This document shows positions 27,783-36,899 of a DNA stretch of 64,000 nucleotides, one piece after another (within the stretch, counting starts at the first letter, position 1; each line of letters begins with the position of its first letter). The notes beneath the pieces were generated by a model, which saw nothing but the letters and a program-made list of their open reading frames with translations, ran no database searches and was not told the origin of the DNA. The stretch covers positions 3,754,501 to 3,818,500 of the forward strand of contig NZ_CP146343.1 of assembly GCF_037055275.1 (NCBI RefSeq). Direction: 5' to 3'. This DNA is from Pseudomonas sp. ML2-2023-3 (GTDB taxonomy: Bacteria > Pseudomonadota > Gammaproteobacteria > Pseudomonadales > Pseudomonadaceae). Position numbers and translations under genes: made by a program.

Positions 27783-29207
27783 TCAAAACTCTATAGCCAA
27801 CCGATTGGCCAATGCCTTGGCTTGTAGTGCAACGTCGGTCACCGCAGTGCTTTCCCACCACATGCCACGCAACGGCGGGCCCATCGCAAACAGCCTTTGT
27901 CCCGGCTCGCCGTCGGCATTCAAAACCGCTCCGCCCGCGTCGGCGGCAATGCCCAGCCCCAGGTTGCCGGGCCGTATCAACCCACGCTGCAGCAGTTGCC
28001 GGGGCAAGGCTTTATCCACCCGGCGCCAGTCGTACTCGATGCCGGTGGAGTTGATCAGCCCATCCCCTTGCACCCACACCGCTTCAGTTTGCCCACGGTA
28101 ACGCAGACGAATTTGAAGGCCGGCACTGTCTACACCTTGCAGGGACGCGGCACGCACCGTCAGCCGACCTTCCTTGAGCAGCCGTTCCAGCAAGGCATTG
28201 CCCTGGGGCGGCGAACGATGGTGATGGCTTTCCCACCAGGGCCGGGCATGCCGCACAAATTGACGGCGCTGTGCATCACTGGCCTGGCTCCAAAGCCTTG
28301 GAATGTGCACCCGGACAGTGTCCAGCGGCGCCTGCCAGTCGATACCCTGCGCCTGCGCCAGCGCACATTGACGACGCAGTTCGCGTAGCAACTGCAAGGG
28401 GCTGCGCAGCTCCGGCGACAGGCTCAGAAAATCCTCCCAGGCGGGCGGCTGACGGCGCACATGGGGCAACAGGCCGTGACGCGAATACACGTCGATCGGC
28501 CCGCGATGACCCGCCTGGTCAAGGGATTCCAGGGCATCGATCATGGTCAGCCCCGAGCCGATGATCAGCACCCGGGCATCCGTCGGCAGTGCTCGCAATG
28601 CTTCGACATTCCACGGGTCCAGTGCCGCGGCGTTAAGGCCGCTGGACTCGCGCTGGGCCGTACGGGCCGCCGGGAACATGCCGGTTGCCAATACGGCCAC
28701 TGCGCCCTGCCACCGGGCCCCCTCCTTGAGCGTGACCCTCACGCCGTGCTCCAGGGTTTGCAGGTCGATCACTTCATCGCGCACATGGGTCAGGCTGGAG
28801 CCATTCGCCTCGCCGATGATCAGTGCCTGCGCCAGACGCTGCTGGGCATACACACCGAACAGCCCGCGGGGCGGGAACAATTCGCTGGCCGGTAGATCCT
28901 GGGCACCCGACTCCGGCCAGCCGCCGTCATCAAGGTGGGCCTGCAACCAACGTGTCAGGTCATCGGCATCATCGGGCTCGATGCTCATGCGCGCTGCATT
29001 ACCGTTCAGGGTATGCCCCAGTTCGGTGGCGCTGTAAGCCTCGCCCCGGCCCAGCTCGGGCCTGGGCTCCACCAGCACGATGCGCCGGGCGCCGGGTAAG
29101 CGCAGCAGTTGCATGGCTAACAAGGTGCCGCTCAGGCCACCGCCCACAATCAATACATCGGCCTCACGGATGGCAGGAGTTGCCTGTCCGGTTTGCGGCT
29201 CACTCAT
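27783..29207 (-). CDS. FAD/NAD(P)-binding oxidoreductase
   Basis: A 474-residue flavoprotein. The N-terminal dinucleotide motif VLIVGGGLSGTLLAMQLL binds FAD, and a second one at about residue 210, VLIIGSGLTMIDALESL, binds NAD(P)H. The layout matches the FAD-NAD(P)-binding (HI0933-unlike, PF13454-type) family whose members are mostly uncharacterised. It is 94 bases downstream of the NtaA-type monooxygenase on the same strand. A role as its partner reductase is possible, though such monooxygenases normally use a small FMN reductase. Confidence 0.8.
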   Translation of the reverse strand: MSEPQTGQATPAIREADVLIVGGGLSGTLLAMQLLRLPGARRIVLVEPRPELGRGEAYSATELGHTLNGNAARMSIEPDDADDLTRWLQAHLDDGGWPESGAQDLPASELFPPRGLFGVYAQQRLAQALIIGEANGSSLTHVRDEVIDLQTLEHGVRVTLKEGARWQGAVAVLATGMFPAARTAQRESSGLNAAALDPWNVEALRALPTDARVLIIGSGLTMIDALESLDQAGHRGPIDVYSRHGLLPHVRRQPPAWEDFLSLSPELRSPLQLLRELRRQCALAQAQGIDWQAPLDTVRVHIPRLWSQASDAQRRQFVRHARPWWESHHHRSPPQGNALLERLLKEGRLTVRAASLQGVDSAGLQIRLRYRGQTEAVWVQGDGLINSTGIEYDWRRVDKALPRQLLQRGLIRPGNLGLGIAADAGGAVLNADGEPGQRLFAMGPPLRGMWWESTAVTDVALQAKALANRLAIEF

Positions 29208-29301
29208 GGTTACTCACTCGTTCTTGAAGTTATTAAGCGCTGAACGCAGGATCGATCACCCATGCTGCGTTCAGCTCACCCGCTGTGTCCAGCGCCGGGC
29301 T

Positions 29302-30702
29302 TCAGGCCCGTTGTTTTTCCTGGGCCCGATTAAGCTCGCCCAGGTTGCGATAGCCCGCCCCCGGGTGTCCTTCAGCCAGGCGGGGACCTTCGCCAAACAA
29401 CTTCTCGCGCAGGGTGCCCGGGGCGTACTCCTTCTTGTACACACCGCGCTTTTGCAGCTCAGGCACCAGCAAATCCACGGCATCGATAAAGGTCTCATGG
29501 GTCACCGCATAAGCCAGGTTGAAGCCGTCCACATCAGTCTCGGCCACCCACTCTTCGAGCAGGTCAGCCACGGTTTCAGGGCTGCCGACAAACAGCGGGC
29601 CGAAACCGCCGATGCCCACCCAGTCCGCCAGCGCATTGGGGGTCCAGAGGGTGTTCGGATCGGCCGTGGAGAAGGTTTCGACGGCGGACTGGATCGCATT
29701 GGTGTGCACGTGCTTGAGGGGCTCGTCGGGCTTGAACTGGCTGAAATCGATCCCGGTCCAGCCACTGATCAAGGCCATTGCACCTTCGTAGCTGACATAG
29801 CTTTTGTATTCTTCGAACTTGGCCTTGGCCAGTGCATCGGTCTCGCCGAGGATCACGGTCTGCAGGTTGAAAATCAGAATTTTCGAGGGGTCGCGCCCCG
29901 CCTCGGCGACACGTCGACGAATATCGGCGACGGTTTTTTTCAGCAGCACCTTGGACGGCGCGGCCACAAACACACACTCGGCCTGCTCGGCTGCGAACTG
30001 CTTGCCCCGGCTGGAGGCGCCAGCCTGATAGAGCACCGGCGTACGCTGCGGCGAGGGTTCGCACAGGTGGATGCCCGGAACCTGGAAATGTTTGCCGTCG
30101 TGGCGGATTTCATGGATTTTGCTCGGGTCACTGAACACCCGCCGTTCACGGTCACGCAGGATGGCGCCCTCTTCCCAACTGCCTTCCCACAGCTTGTAGC
30201 AAACCTCCAGATACTCCTGGGCATAGTCATAGCGGGCATCGTGCTCGGTCAGGGTTTGCTGGCCGATGTTCTTGGCACCGCTTTCAAGGTAGGAGGTGAC
30301 AATGTTCCAGCCCGCGCGGCCCTTGGTCAGGTGGTCAAGCGTCGACAGGCGCCGGGCAAAGGGGTACGGATGCTCGAACGACAACGACGCGGTCAGGCCA
30401 AACCCCAGGTGCTCCGTCACCAGGGCCATTGGCGGGATCAATTGCAGCGGATCATTGACCGGCACCTGTGCGCCCTGGCGGATCGCCGCATCGCCATTGC
30501 CGCGATACACGTCATAGATCCCCAGCACATCGGCGATAAACAGCCCGTCAAACTTGCCACGCTCCAGGATCCTGGCCAGGTCGGTCCAGTATTCAAGATC
30601 CTTGTACTGCCACGAGCGGTCACGGGGATGGGCCCACAGGCCCGGGGACTGATGGCCGACGCAGTTCATGTCGAAGGCATTCAAACGGATTTCACGGGAC
30701 AT
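29302..30702 (-). CDS. Flavin-dependent monooxygenase, NtaA/SnaA/DszA family
   Basis: A 466-residue luciferase-like enzyme that needs reduced FMN from a partner. The family shows here as FDMNCVGHQSPGLWAHP near the start, the block GRAGWNIVTSYLESGAKNIG and PVLYQAGASSRGKQFAAEQAECVFV. Relatives oxidise nitrilotriacetate, pristinamycin, dibenzothiophene sulfone or dimethyl sulfide. The ATG at 30702 has AGGAG seven bases upstream; a much longer frame upstream covers a REP element and is not credible. It faces a DszC/SfnB-like gene across 319 bases. The substrate is unknown. Confidence 0.87.
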   Translation of the reverse strand: MSREIRLNAFDMNCVGHQSPGLWAHPRDRSWQYKDLEYWTDLARILERGKFDGLFIADVLGIYDVYRGNGDAAIRQGAQVPVNDPLQLIPPMALVTEHLGFGLTASLSFEHPYPFARRLSTLDHLTKGRAGWNIVTSYLESGAKNIGQQTLTEHDARYDYAQEYLEVCYKLWEGSWEEGAILRDRERRVFSDPSKIHEIRHDGKHFQVPGIHLCEPSPQRTPVLYQAGASSRGKQFAAEQAECVFVAAPSKVLLKKTVADIRRRVAEAGRDPSKILIFNLQTVILGETDALAKAKFEEYKSYVSYEGAMALISGWTGIDFSQFKPDEPLKHVHTNAIQSAVETFSTADPNTLWTPNALADWVGIGGFGPLFVGSPETVADLLEEWVAETDVDGFNLAYAVTHETFIDAVDLLVPELQKRGVYKKEYAPGTLREKLFGEGPRLAEGHPGAGYRNLGELNRAQEKQRA

Positions 30703-31021
30703 CGAATTGCTCCTGACGCTACACATTGCAGGCGCTGTTGCACAGGCCGTGCCGGTTCTACGCCTGCTCTGCGGGAGCGGGCCTGGTCGAGATACGGGCG
30801 CCGCGATCCTTGAGTTAAACCGCGGCGATACCCCCGCGAGCAAGCCCGCTCCCACAGGGGTATTCGTGAGGGTGGCTGTGCTGTTTTCGTACACCTTGGC
30901 TTTTAACTGTTGGCCAGCAGTCAGTTGGCTTGAGCGAATCCCAGGCTTTGCGGGCTTGTCGCCAACGGCACAAACCATGCAATCCCCCATGACAGGAATC
31001 TTCCATTTCAGGAGAACTGCC
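30703..31021. other. Divergent promoter region with a REP element
   Basis: A 319-base gap between two divergent monooxygenase genes. About 30769-30860 holds a palindromic pair (GCGGGAGCGGGC and GCCCGCTCCCAC). Promoters for both genes must flank it. I see no recognisable operator. Confidence 0.6.
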
Positions 31022-32248
31022 ATGACCGCTTCACCTCTGTCCGCGGGTACCGACTACGAGACCCTGGCCAATCGCTTTCGTCCCTTGTTCCGCAAAATCG
31101 CCGCCGGCAATGTTGAACGCGAACACGCTCGCGAGCTGCCCTACGAGCCCATTCGCTGGTTGAAACAGGCCGGTTTTGGCGCAATCAGAGTGCCCGTCGA
31201 GTATGGCGGTGCCGGTGCGTCCATCGGTCAATTGTTCCAGTTGCTGATCGAGCTGGCCGAAGCCGACTCCAACATTCCACAATCACTGCGCGGCCATTTT
31301 GCGTTTGTCGAAGACCGCCTCAATGCACCTCCTGGCCCGTTACGCGGGGCCTGGTTCGCACGCTTTGTGGCAGGTGAACTGGTAGGCAATGGCTGGACCG
31401 AGGTCGGCGCGGTCAAACTGGGGGAAATCCTCACCAAAATCACCCCCCACGGTGAGAACTACCTGCTCAACGGGGCCAAGTACTACAGCACCGGCAGTAT
31501 CTTTGCCGACTGGATCGATGTGTACGCCCAACGCTCCGACAACGGCGCCGACGTGATTGCGCTGGTGCATGCAAGTCATCCCGGCGTGACCCAGAGCGAT
31601 GATTGGGACGGCTTCGGGCAGCGCACCACCGGCAGCGGCACCTCGCAGTATGTGGATGTCCCCCTGAGCGCCGAACACGTGATTCCCTTCGAGACGCGGT
31701 TTAAATACCAGACGGCGTTTTATCAATTGGTGCTGCTGGCCGTACTGGCGGGCATTGGCCGTGCCGTGGAACGGGATATTGCCCAAGAGGTTCGCGAGCG
31801 CAAACGGGTGTTCAGCCACGGCAATGCCGACACCGCCAGTGGCGACGCCCAGATCCTGCAGGTGGTCGGGCAGATATCGGCCCAGGTGTATGCGGCCGAA
31901 GCGGCTACCCTGCGCTCGGCGGAACCTCTGCAACGGGCCTATGTAGCGCGACTGGCCCAGGACACAGACGCCGAGCGCCAGGCCAACATCGATGCCGAAA
32001 TCGAGACGTCAAAAGCTCAGGTCGTGGTGTCGGAGTTGATCCTGCGGGCGACCAGCGATCTGTTCAACGCCCTGGGGGCTTCAGGGGTCAGTGTGAGCAA
32101 GGCGCTGGATCGCCATTGGCGCAATGCCCGCACGGCAGCCTCCCACAACCCGTGGATATACAAGGCACGGATAGTCGGTGACTGGGCCGTCAACGGGACT
32201 GAGCCACTGTATGTGTGGCAGATCGGCAATAGCCTCAAGGCCGGATAG
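31022..32248 (+). CDS. Acyl-CoA dehydrogenase-fold flavin monooxygenase (DszC/SfnB type)
   Basis: A 408-residue protein with the acyl-CoA dehydrogenase fold. The segments PVEYGGAGASIGQLFQLL and LNGAKYYSTGSIFADW are present, but the catalytic Glu motif YEGT of true acyl-CoA dehydrogenases is absent. The C-terminus SHNPWIYKARIVGDW is typical of DszC/SfnB-like monooxygenases of organosulfur metabolism. AGGAG precedes the ATG at 31022. Its stop is one base from the stop of the convergent permease gene. It is probably co-regulated with the divergent NtaA-type enzyme for one organic sulfur or nitrogen compound (inference). Confidence 0.85.
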   Translation: MTASPLSAGTDYETLANRFRPLFRKIAAGNVEREHARELPYEPIRWLKQAGFGAIRVPVEYGGAGASIGQLFQLLIELAEADSNIPQSLRGHFAFVEDRLNAPPGPLRGAWFARFVAGELVGNGWTEVGAVKLGEILTKITPHGENYLLNGAKYYSTGSIFADWIDVYAQRSDNGADVIALVHASHPGVTQSDDWDGFGQRTTGSGTSQYVDVPLSAEHVIPFETRFKYQTAFYQLVLLAVLAGIGRAVERDIAQEVRERKRVFSHGNADTASGDAQILQVVGQISAQVYAAEAATLRSAEPLQRAYVARLAQDTDAERQANIDAEIETSKAQVVVSELILRATSDLFNALGASGVSVSKALDRHWRNARTAASHNPWIYKARIVGDWAVNGTEPLYVWQIGNSLKAG

Positions 32249-32249
32249 A

Positions 32250-33233
32250 TCACGACGAGTGCCCCAACTGCAGGCGGCGGCTGGCGAAACTGAACGCCAG
32301 CACCAGCAAAATCAGCGCGCCGGTCGCCACCTGCTGCCAATAGAAGTTCCAGCCAATCAGCAACAGACCATTGGCAATCACATTGATGAACAACACCCCC
32401 AGCAACGTGCTGGGGATGTTGGCGCGCCCGGTTCGGCTCAGGGTGGTGCCCATGAACACCGCTCCAATGGCATTGATCAAGAACGCATTGCCCGACATCG
32501 GCACGTAGGCGTTGACCGTGGAACTGAGCACAATCCCGGCGACGGCACAGGCCAGCGCACTGGCGATAAACACCTTGAGGCTGATCACGCGGATCGACAG
32601 CCCCGAGTAGCGCGCCAGTTGCACCTGGGTGCCAACCGCCAGGATTTCTCGCCCCAGTCGCCCTCGGGCCAGTATCACCCCGTACCCCACCGCCACGCCC
32701 AGTACTAGCCACAACGGTAGCGGCACCCCCAGCCACGTCATACCGGTGAGCCCCGGCAAAACACTCTGCGCAATGTAGATCGGCTGCCCCCCTTCAGACA
32801 GTAATTGCTGAACGCTGATGCCGATAAACAACGTACCCAGGGTTGCCAGAAACGGCGTAATGCCAAGACCTGCGATCAGCCCCGCATTGAAGCCGCCCAC
32901 CAGCACCCCGGCGAGCAAGGCTGCGGGTATCGCAATGGCCAGGCCATGACCGCCATTAAGCACCACCACAAAGGCCAGGCTGGCGAAGTCCAGCGCCGTG
33001 CCCACCGACAAGTCGATCCCCCCTGCCGCCACCGCCCAGGTCATGCCGATGGCAATTATCGCCAGCAGCACAAAATTGTTCAGCAGCAGGCTGCTCAGGT
33101 TGCCGAGGGTCAAGAACCCCGGCGCTGTCGCCGCGAAAAACCCAACGATCACGACGATCAATAGCGGCAGGATCCCCCGCAATGCGCGGGATAAAAACAG
33201 CGTAGACACGGGCGTTGCAGCGAGCGTGGTCAT
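32250..33233 (-). CDS. Rbs-type ABC transporter permease, second subunit
   Basis: A 327-residue BPD-transp-2 family permease with about 9-10 hydrophobic helices. GGIDLSVGTALDFASL and GITPFLATLGTLFIG are the conserved RbsC motifs. It overlaps the preceding permease by four bases and is the last gene of the importer operon. Sugars are the usual cargo, but the context of flavin monooxygenases leaves the substrate open. Confidence 0.87.
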   Translation of the reverse strand: MTTLAATPVSTLFLSRALRGILPLLIVVIVGFFAATAPGFLTLGNLSSLLLNNFVLLAIIAIGMTWAVAAGGIDLSVGTALDFASLAFVVVLNGGHGLAIAIPAALLAGVLVGGFNAGLIAGLGITPFLATLGTLFIGISVQQLLSEGGQPIYIAQSVLPGLTGMTWLGVPLPLWLVLGVAVGYGVILARGRLGREILAVGTQVQLARYSGLSIRVISLKVFIASALACAVAGIVLSSTVNAYVPMSGNAFLINAIGAVFMGTTLSRTGRANIPSTLLGVLFINVIANGLLLIGWNFYWQQVATGALILLVLAFSFASRRLQLGHSS

Positions 33234-34225
33234 TGTCCGCCCTCCTCTGTGCGCAAGGCGCTGGACATGGCCACCACCACTAAAATAAGGACCCCCTGCA
33301 CACCATTGACCCAGAAGCTGGCGATGTTCAGCAGTTGGAAACCGTTAATCAAAAAACCCAGCAACAGCGTCGCCAACAACGTGCCGGGGATGTTCGCCAC
33401 CAGCCGCCTTGAAAACACCACCCCCAGAAAAGCGATGGCCACGACCGAGAGCAGCATTTCCCCGGAACCCGTGGTGCTGCCGCTGAAATACGCGGCCGAG
33501 CAAAAGGCGGCAATGGCGGCGCACAGCCCCGCGATCAGGTAACTGGAAAACACGTAGCGGCCCACCCCCAACCCGGCGGCCCGTGCCGCCTCGGGGTATT
33601 CGCCTACCGCGTACAAACGCAATCCATAAGGACTGTGCTGAATCAGCAGGCCCAGCAACAACGCCACACCCAGCAGCACCCAGGCCAGCGCAGGCACCTG
33701 CAGCCACTCGCCATTGGCCAGGGTGTCCAGCAACGCCGAATCGGTGGGCAACACGCTGTTCTGGGTCAGTACCAGCTCCAGCCCGGCAATCAGGTTCATG
33801 CTCGCCAGGGTTGCGAGCAGTGGCGGCAGGCGCAGCACCACCACGGTAAAACCGTTCAGGGCACCGACGGCCAGCCCGCAGAGCAAGGTCAGGCCAATAG
33901 CCTCCCCGGCCTGCAGTCCCGCGTTGTTCAGGCTGCTGTAGACCGCCGCACACAGGCCCAGATTGGCCGCCAGGGACAGATCGAGACCGCCCGAAACAAC
34001 GTTGGAACCACCGCCGATCACCACGCAGGTGAGGCCAAAGGCGAGGATGCCCAGGATCGCCGACTGGGCAAACACGTTGGCAATGTTGCCCGGGCTGAGA
34101 AAGTCGGGTGCGCTGACCGCGAACACCGCCAGAATCAGCAGGAACGCCAGCAGTGAACCCCGGCGCAGCACCAGCAGGCCCAGCCTGCGCACTAAAGGCC
34201 GGGCGAGGATTTCAGACGAAGGCAT
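33230..34225 (-). CDS. Rbs-type ABC transporter permease, first subunit
   Basis: A 331-residue permease of the same family. GGLDLSLAANLGLCAAV and LPPLLATLASMNLIAGL correspond to the conserved RbsC motifs. The ATG at 34225 lies inside the end of the ATPase gene (14-base overlap); an earlier in-frame start would overlap by 134 bases. It probably forms a heterodimer with the product of 32250-33233. Confidence 0.87.
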   Translation of the reverse strand: MPSSEILARPLVRRLGLLVLRRGSLLAFLLILAVFAVSAPDFLSPGNIANVFAQSAILGILAFGLTCVVIGGGSNVVSGGLDLSLAANLGLCAAVYSSLNNAGLQAGEAIGLTLLCGLAVGALNGFTVVVLRLPPLLATLASMNLIAGLELVLTQNSVLPTDSALLDTLANGEWLQVPALAWVLLGVALLLGLLIQHSPYGLRLYAVGEYPEAARAAGLGVGRYVFSSYLIAGLCAAIAAFCSAAYFSGSTTGSGEMLLSVVAIAFLGVVFSRRLVANIPGTLLATLLLGFLINGFQLLNIASFWVNGVQGVLILVVVAMSSALRTEEGGQ

Positions 34226-35756
34226 GTTCAGGCTCCCGCTCGGAAGAAAGGCACGGGGCGGACAACTCACGGGCCCCTGTGGCGCAGGCCAGCAAACGGT
34301 CGCTGTCGACCTGGCGTGCATCGAACTCACCGGCCAGGGCCCCACGGTGCATCACCAGAATCCGGTCGGTAATACCCATCAGCTCCGGCAAGTCCGAGGA
34401 CAGCACCAGCACTGCCGCGCCTTGCTGGGCAAGGCGGCCGATCAGGCGATAGATCTCGACCTTGGCCCCGATGTCGACCCCCACACTGGGCTCGTCAAGC
34501 AGGTACACCGCGCAGCCGCGACCCAGCCATTTACCCAGTGCGACTTTTTGCTGATTGCCGCCACTCAGTTGCCGGACCGGGGCGTCGCGGCCCGCAGTCT
34601 TGATACCCAGTTCAGCGATCAGTCGTTCGCTTTCCCGGGCCTCGGCCGCGGGGTTCATCAGCCCCCAGCGGCTGAACCGCGAAAGCCCGGCCAGGGTCAG
34701 GTTTTCAAGCACTGACAGCAGCGGCGCTACCCCGTGGCTGCGGCGTTCTTCAGGAACCAGCGCAATGCCTTTGCGAACGGCGTCGCGGGGGGACTTGAGG
34801 CGCACAAGGCGCCCCTGCAAGTGCACACTGCCACGGTCGGGCTGCACCAGGCCGAACAGGCTTTTAAGCAGTTCCTTGGCACCGGACCCCACCAGTCCGG
34901 TCAGCCCCAGCACCTCGCCCCGGCGCAGGCTCACATTGATGTCGTGATACGCAGAACCAAAACCCAAACCCTTGAGTTCAAGCACCACCTCACCCGGCTT
35001 GACCACATCTTTGGGGTACATCTCGCCGACGTCGCGATTGACCATCAGCCGGGCAATCTGCGTGGTCGAGGTGGTACGCGGATCGACCACCGCCACGGCC
35101 CGACCATTGCGCAGCACCGTAACCTGATCGCACAGGCTTTCGATTTCCTGCAGGTAGTGAGAGATATACACAATCGTCAGGCCTTGATCGCGCAAACGAC
35201 GAATGATTGCCAACAGCTGATCGACTTCGCGCTTGACCAGGGACACGCTGGGTTCGTCGAACACCAGTATTTTGGGCTTGGCCAGCAAGGCCCGGGTAAT
35301 TTGCAGAATCTGACGCTGCGCACTGTCCAGCTCGCTGACGAGTGCGCCCGCCGGGAACTCCAGATCAAAGTACTCACGTAACAGCCGTGCCGCCTCACGG
35401 TCCTGGGCGCGGCGCCGGACAAAAGGGCCGCACCTGAGTTCATGACCAAAGAACAGCGCTTCACCCACGGTAAAACGGGCGGGCAACAGACGCTCCTGAT
35501 GAATGAAATGTACGCCCAAGGCCTCGACCTGACGCGGACTCAACGCAGTAAAGGGCTGCCCGTCGATCGCCAGGGTGCCGCTGTCGGCCCGGTGGATGCC
35601 AGCCAGTACCTTGATCAGGGTCGATTTGCCGGCGCCGTTCTCACCCACCAGGCCGTGAATCGAGCCGCGCTCGACCCACAGGTCTACGCCGTCCAGCGCC
35701 TGGGTAGGCCCGAAGCGCTTGGCGATACCCTGCAGATGCAGCGCGGGGGGAGTCAC
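34212..35756 (-). CDS. Rbs/Mgl-type ABC transporter ATPase with two nucleotide-binding domains
   Basis: A 514-residue fused double ATPase. The first half has Walker A GENGAGKSTLIK and Walker B ILVFDEPS. The second half has a degenerate Walker A (GLVGSGAKELLK), as is normal for RbsA/MglA, then LSGGNQQKVALGKWL and VYLLDEPSVGVD. Its start overlaps the receptor gene stop (ATGA), so the order is receptor, ATPase, permease, permease. Confidence 0.9.
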   Translation of the reverse strand: MTPPALHLQGIAKRFGPTQALDGVDLWVERGSIHGLVGENGAGKSTLIKVLAGIHRADSGTLAIDGQPFTALSPRQVEALGVHFIHQERLLPARFTVGEALFFGHELRCGPFVRRRAQDREAARLLREYFDLEFPAGALVSELDSAQRQILQITRALLAKPKILVFDEPSVSLVKREVDQLLAIIRRLRDQGLTIVYISHYLQEIESLCDQVTVLRNGRAVAVVDPRTTSTTQIARLMVNRDVGEMYPKDVVKPGEVVLELKGLGFGSAYHDINVSLRRGEVLGLTGLVGSGAKELLKSLFGLVQPDRGSVHLQGRLVRLKSPRDAVRKGIALVPEERRSHGVAPLLSVLENLTLAGLSRFSRWGLMNPAAEARESERLIAELGIKTAGRDAPVRQLSGGNQQKVALGKWLGRGCAVYLLDEPSVGVDIGAKVEIYRLIGRLAQQGAAVLVLSSDLPELMGITDRILVMHRGALAGEFDARQVDSDRLLACATGARELSAPCLSSEREPEHAFV

Positions 35757-36757
35757 TGGTCGCCTCGCAGACGTTGCACCTGCTCAAGGTTGGCCGCGGT
35801 AGTGAGCAACGTCGGCACCTGGGTTTCCTTGGGCAAGTCATGCTGCCCGGCCAGATAGCGCGCCACATTCTGCACGGCGGTTTTACCGATCAGTGCCGGT
35901 TGCTGGGCCACCACTGCGCCCACCGGTGAGTCCTCGCGCTTAAGCAGCTCAAGCACTTCAGGCGTGCCGTCGACACCATAGGTTTTGATCTCCGTGCGCC
36001 CGGCGTCCACCAGCGCCTTGCTGGCGCCCAGTTGGGGAATATCCCAGGCGGACCAGATCGCGGTGACGCTGCCCTTGGGGTATTTGTTGAGCAGCGCGCT
36101 GACCTGGCTGTAGGCATCCTGCACGGTGTTGGGGATCACATCCCGCAGTTCGGGGTCGATGATGTTGAGCTCAGGATGATCCTTGAGGGCCAGCTTGAGC
36201 TGGTCATAACGGATCGCGCACACCGGCACGCCATAGAAACCGTTGAACACCAGAATATTGCCCTTGCCACCGCTGTCTGCCACCAGTTGCCCGGCCAGGT
36301 TTTTACCCGTGGCGACATTGTCCGAAGTGGTGTTGTTGAGGCTGTATTGCGAGGGTGCGTCGATAGTGAACAGCGGTATACCGGCTTTGCTGATGCGCTT
36401 GAGCCACGGGTCAATCACACTCAGGGTGCCCAGGGTCTGGATCACGGCATCCGGCTTTTGCGTCACCACCGTCTGCAGTTGCGTCACCAGATTTTTATCA
36501 TTGCGCCCGGCATCCAGGGTGATCGGCGTGCCGCCAAGGCGCTTGACCTCCTCGACCTGCGCTTCAAAGGCTTTCACATCGAAATAATGACTGGTGCCCG
36601 TCATGCTGATGGCGATGCGTTTGCCGGCCAGCGAAGGGACATCGCTGTCATCGGCGCTGGCCAGTGTCGCAAGCCCTGTACTGACGACGGCCAGGGTCAG
36701 GGCTTGCCAGAGTCGGCTACGACGAATGAGCGGTTTGTTCGAAGCGGTTGCAGGCAT
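35753..36757 (-). CDS. Periplasmic binding protein of the Rbs-type importer
   Basis: A 334-residue periplasmic-binding protein of the RbsB type (Peripla_BP_4). A signal sequence spans roughly residues 1-35, ending TLASA. The mature part has ISMTGTSHYFDVKAFEAQVEE, VVTQKPDAVIQTLGT and the hinge-side region SAWDIPQLGASKAL. It is the first gene of a four-gene operon. SYFD-type residues differ from classic ribose receptors, so ribose is not implied. Confidence 0.87.
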   Translation of the reverse strand: MPATASNKPLIRRSRLWQALTLAVVSTGLATLASADDSDVPSLAGKRIAISMTGTSHYFDVKAFEAQVEEVKRLGGTPITLDAGRNDKNLVTQLQTVVTQKPDAVIQTLGTLSVIDPWLKRISKAGIPLFTIDAPSQYSLNNTTSDNVATGKNLAGQLVADSGGKGNILVFNGFYGVPVCAIRYDQLKLALKDHPELNIIDPELRDVIPNTVQDAYSQVSALLNKYPKGSVTAIWSAWDIPQLGASKALVDAGRTEIKTYGVDGTPEVLELLKREDSPVGAVVAQQPALIGKTAVQNVARYLAGQHDLPKETQVPTLLTTAANLEQVQRLRGDQ

Positions 36758-36899
36758 GGGTGTGGTTCCTGAAGTGTTTTTTCAGGAACATTGCACAGAC
36801 CATGCCGCTGTATCGATTCACCTTGCGGGCCCGGATTCAGGGCTCGTCCGGGGGGGATTACCCGCCTCCGGAGTGCCCGGATTCACGCCTGGGTGTTGC

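Noticed and set aside
30668..31021. N-terminal extension of the DszC/SfnB-like protein
   Set aside because: The frame is open through a REP element and the divergent promoter; the ATG at 31022 has a strong AGGAG and matches the family start.
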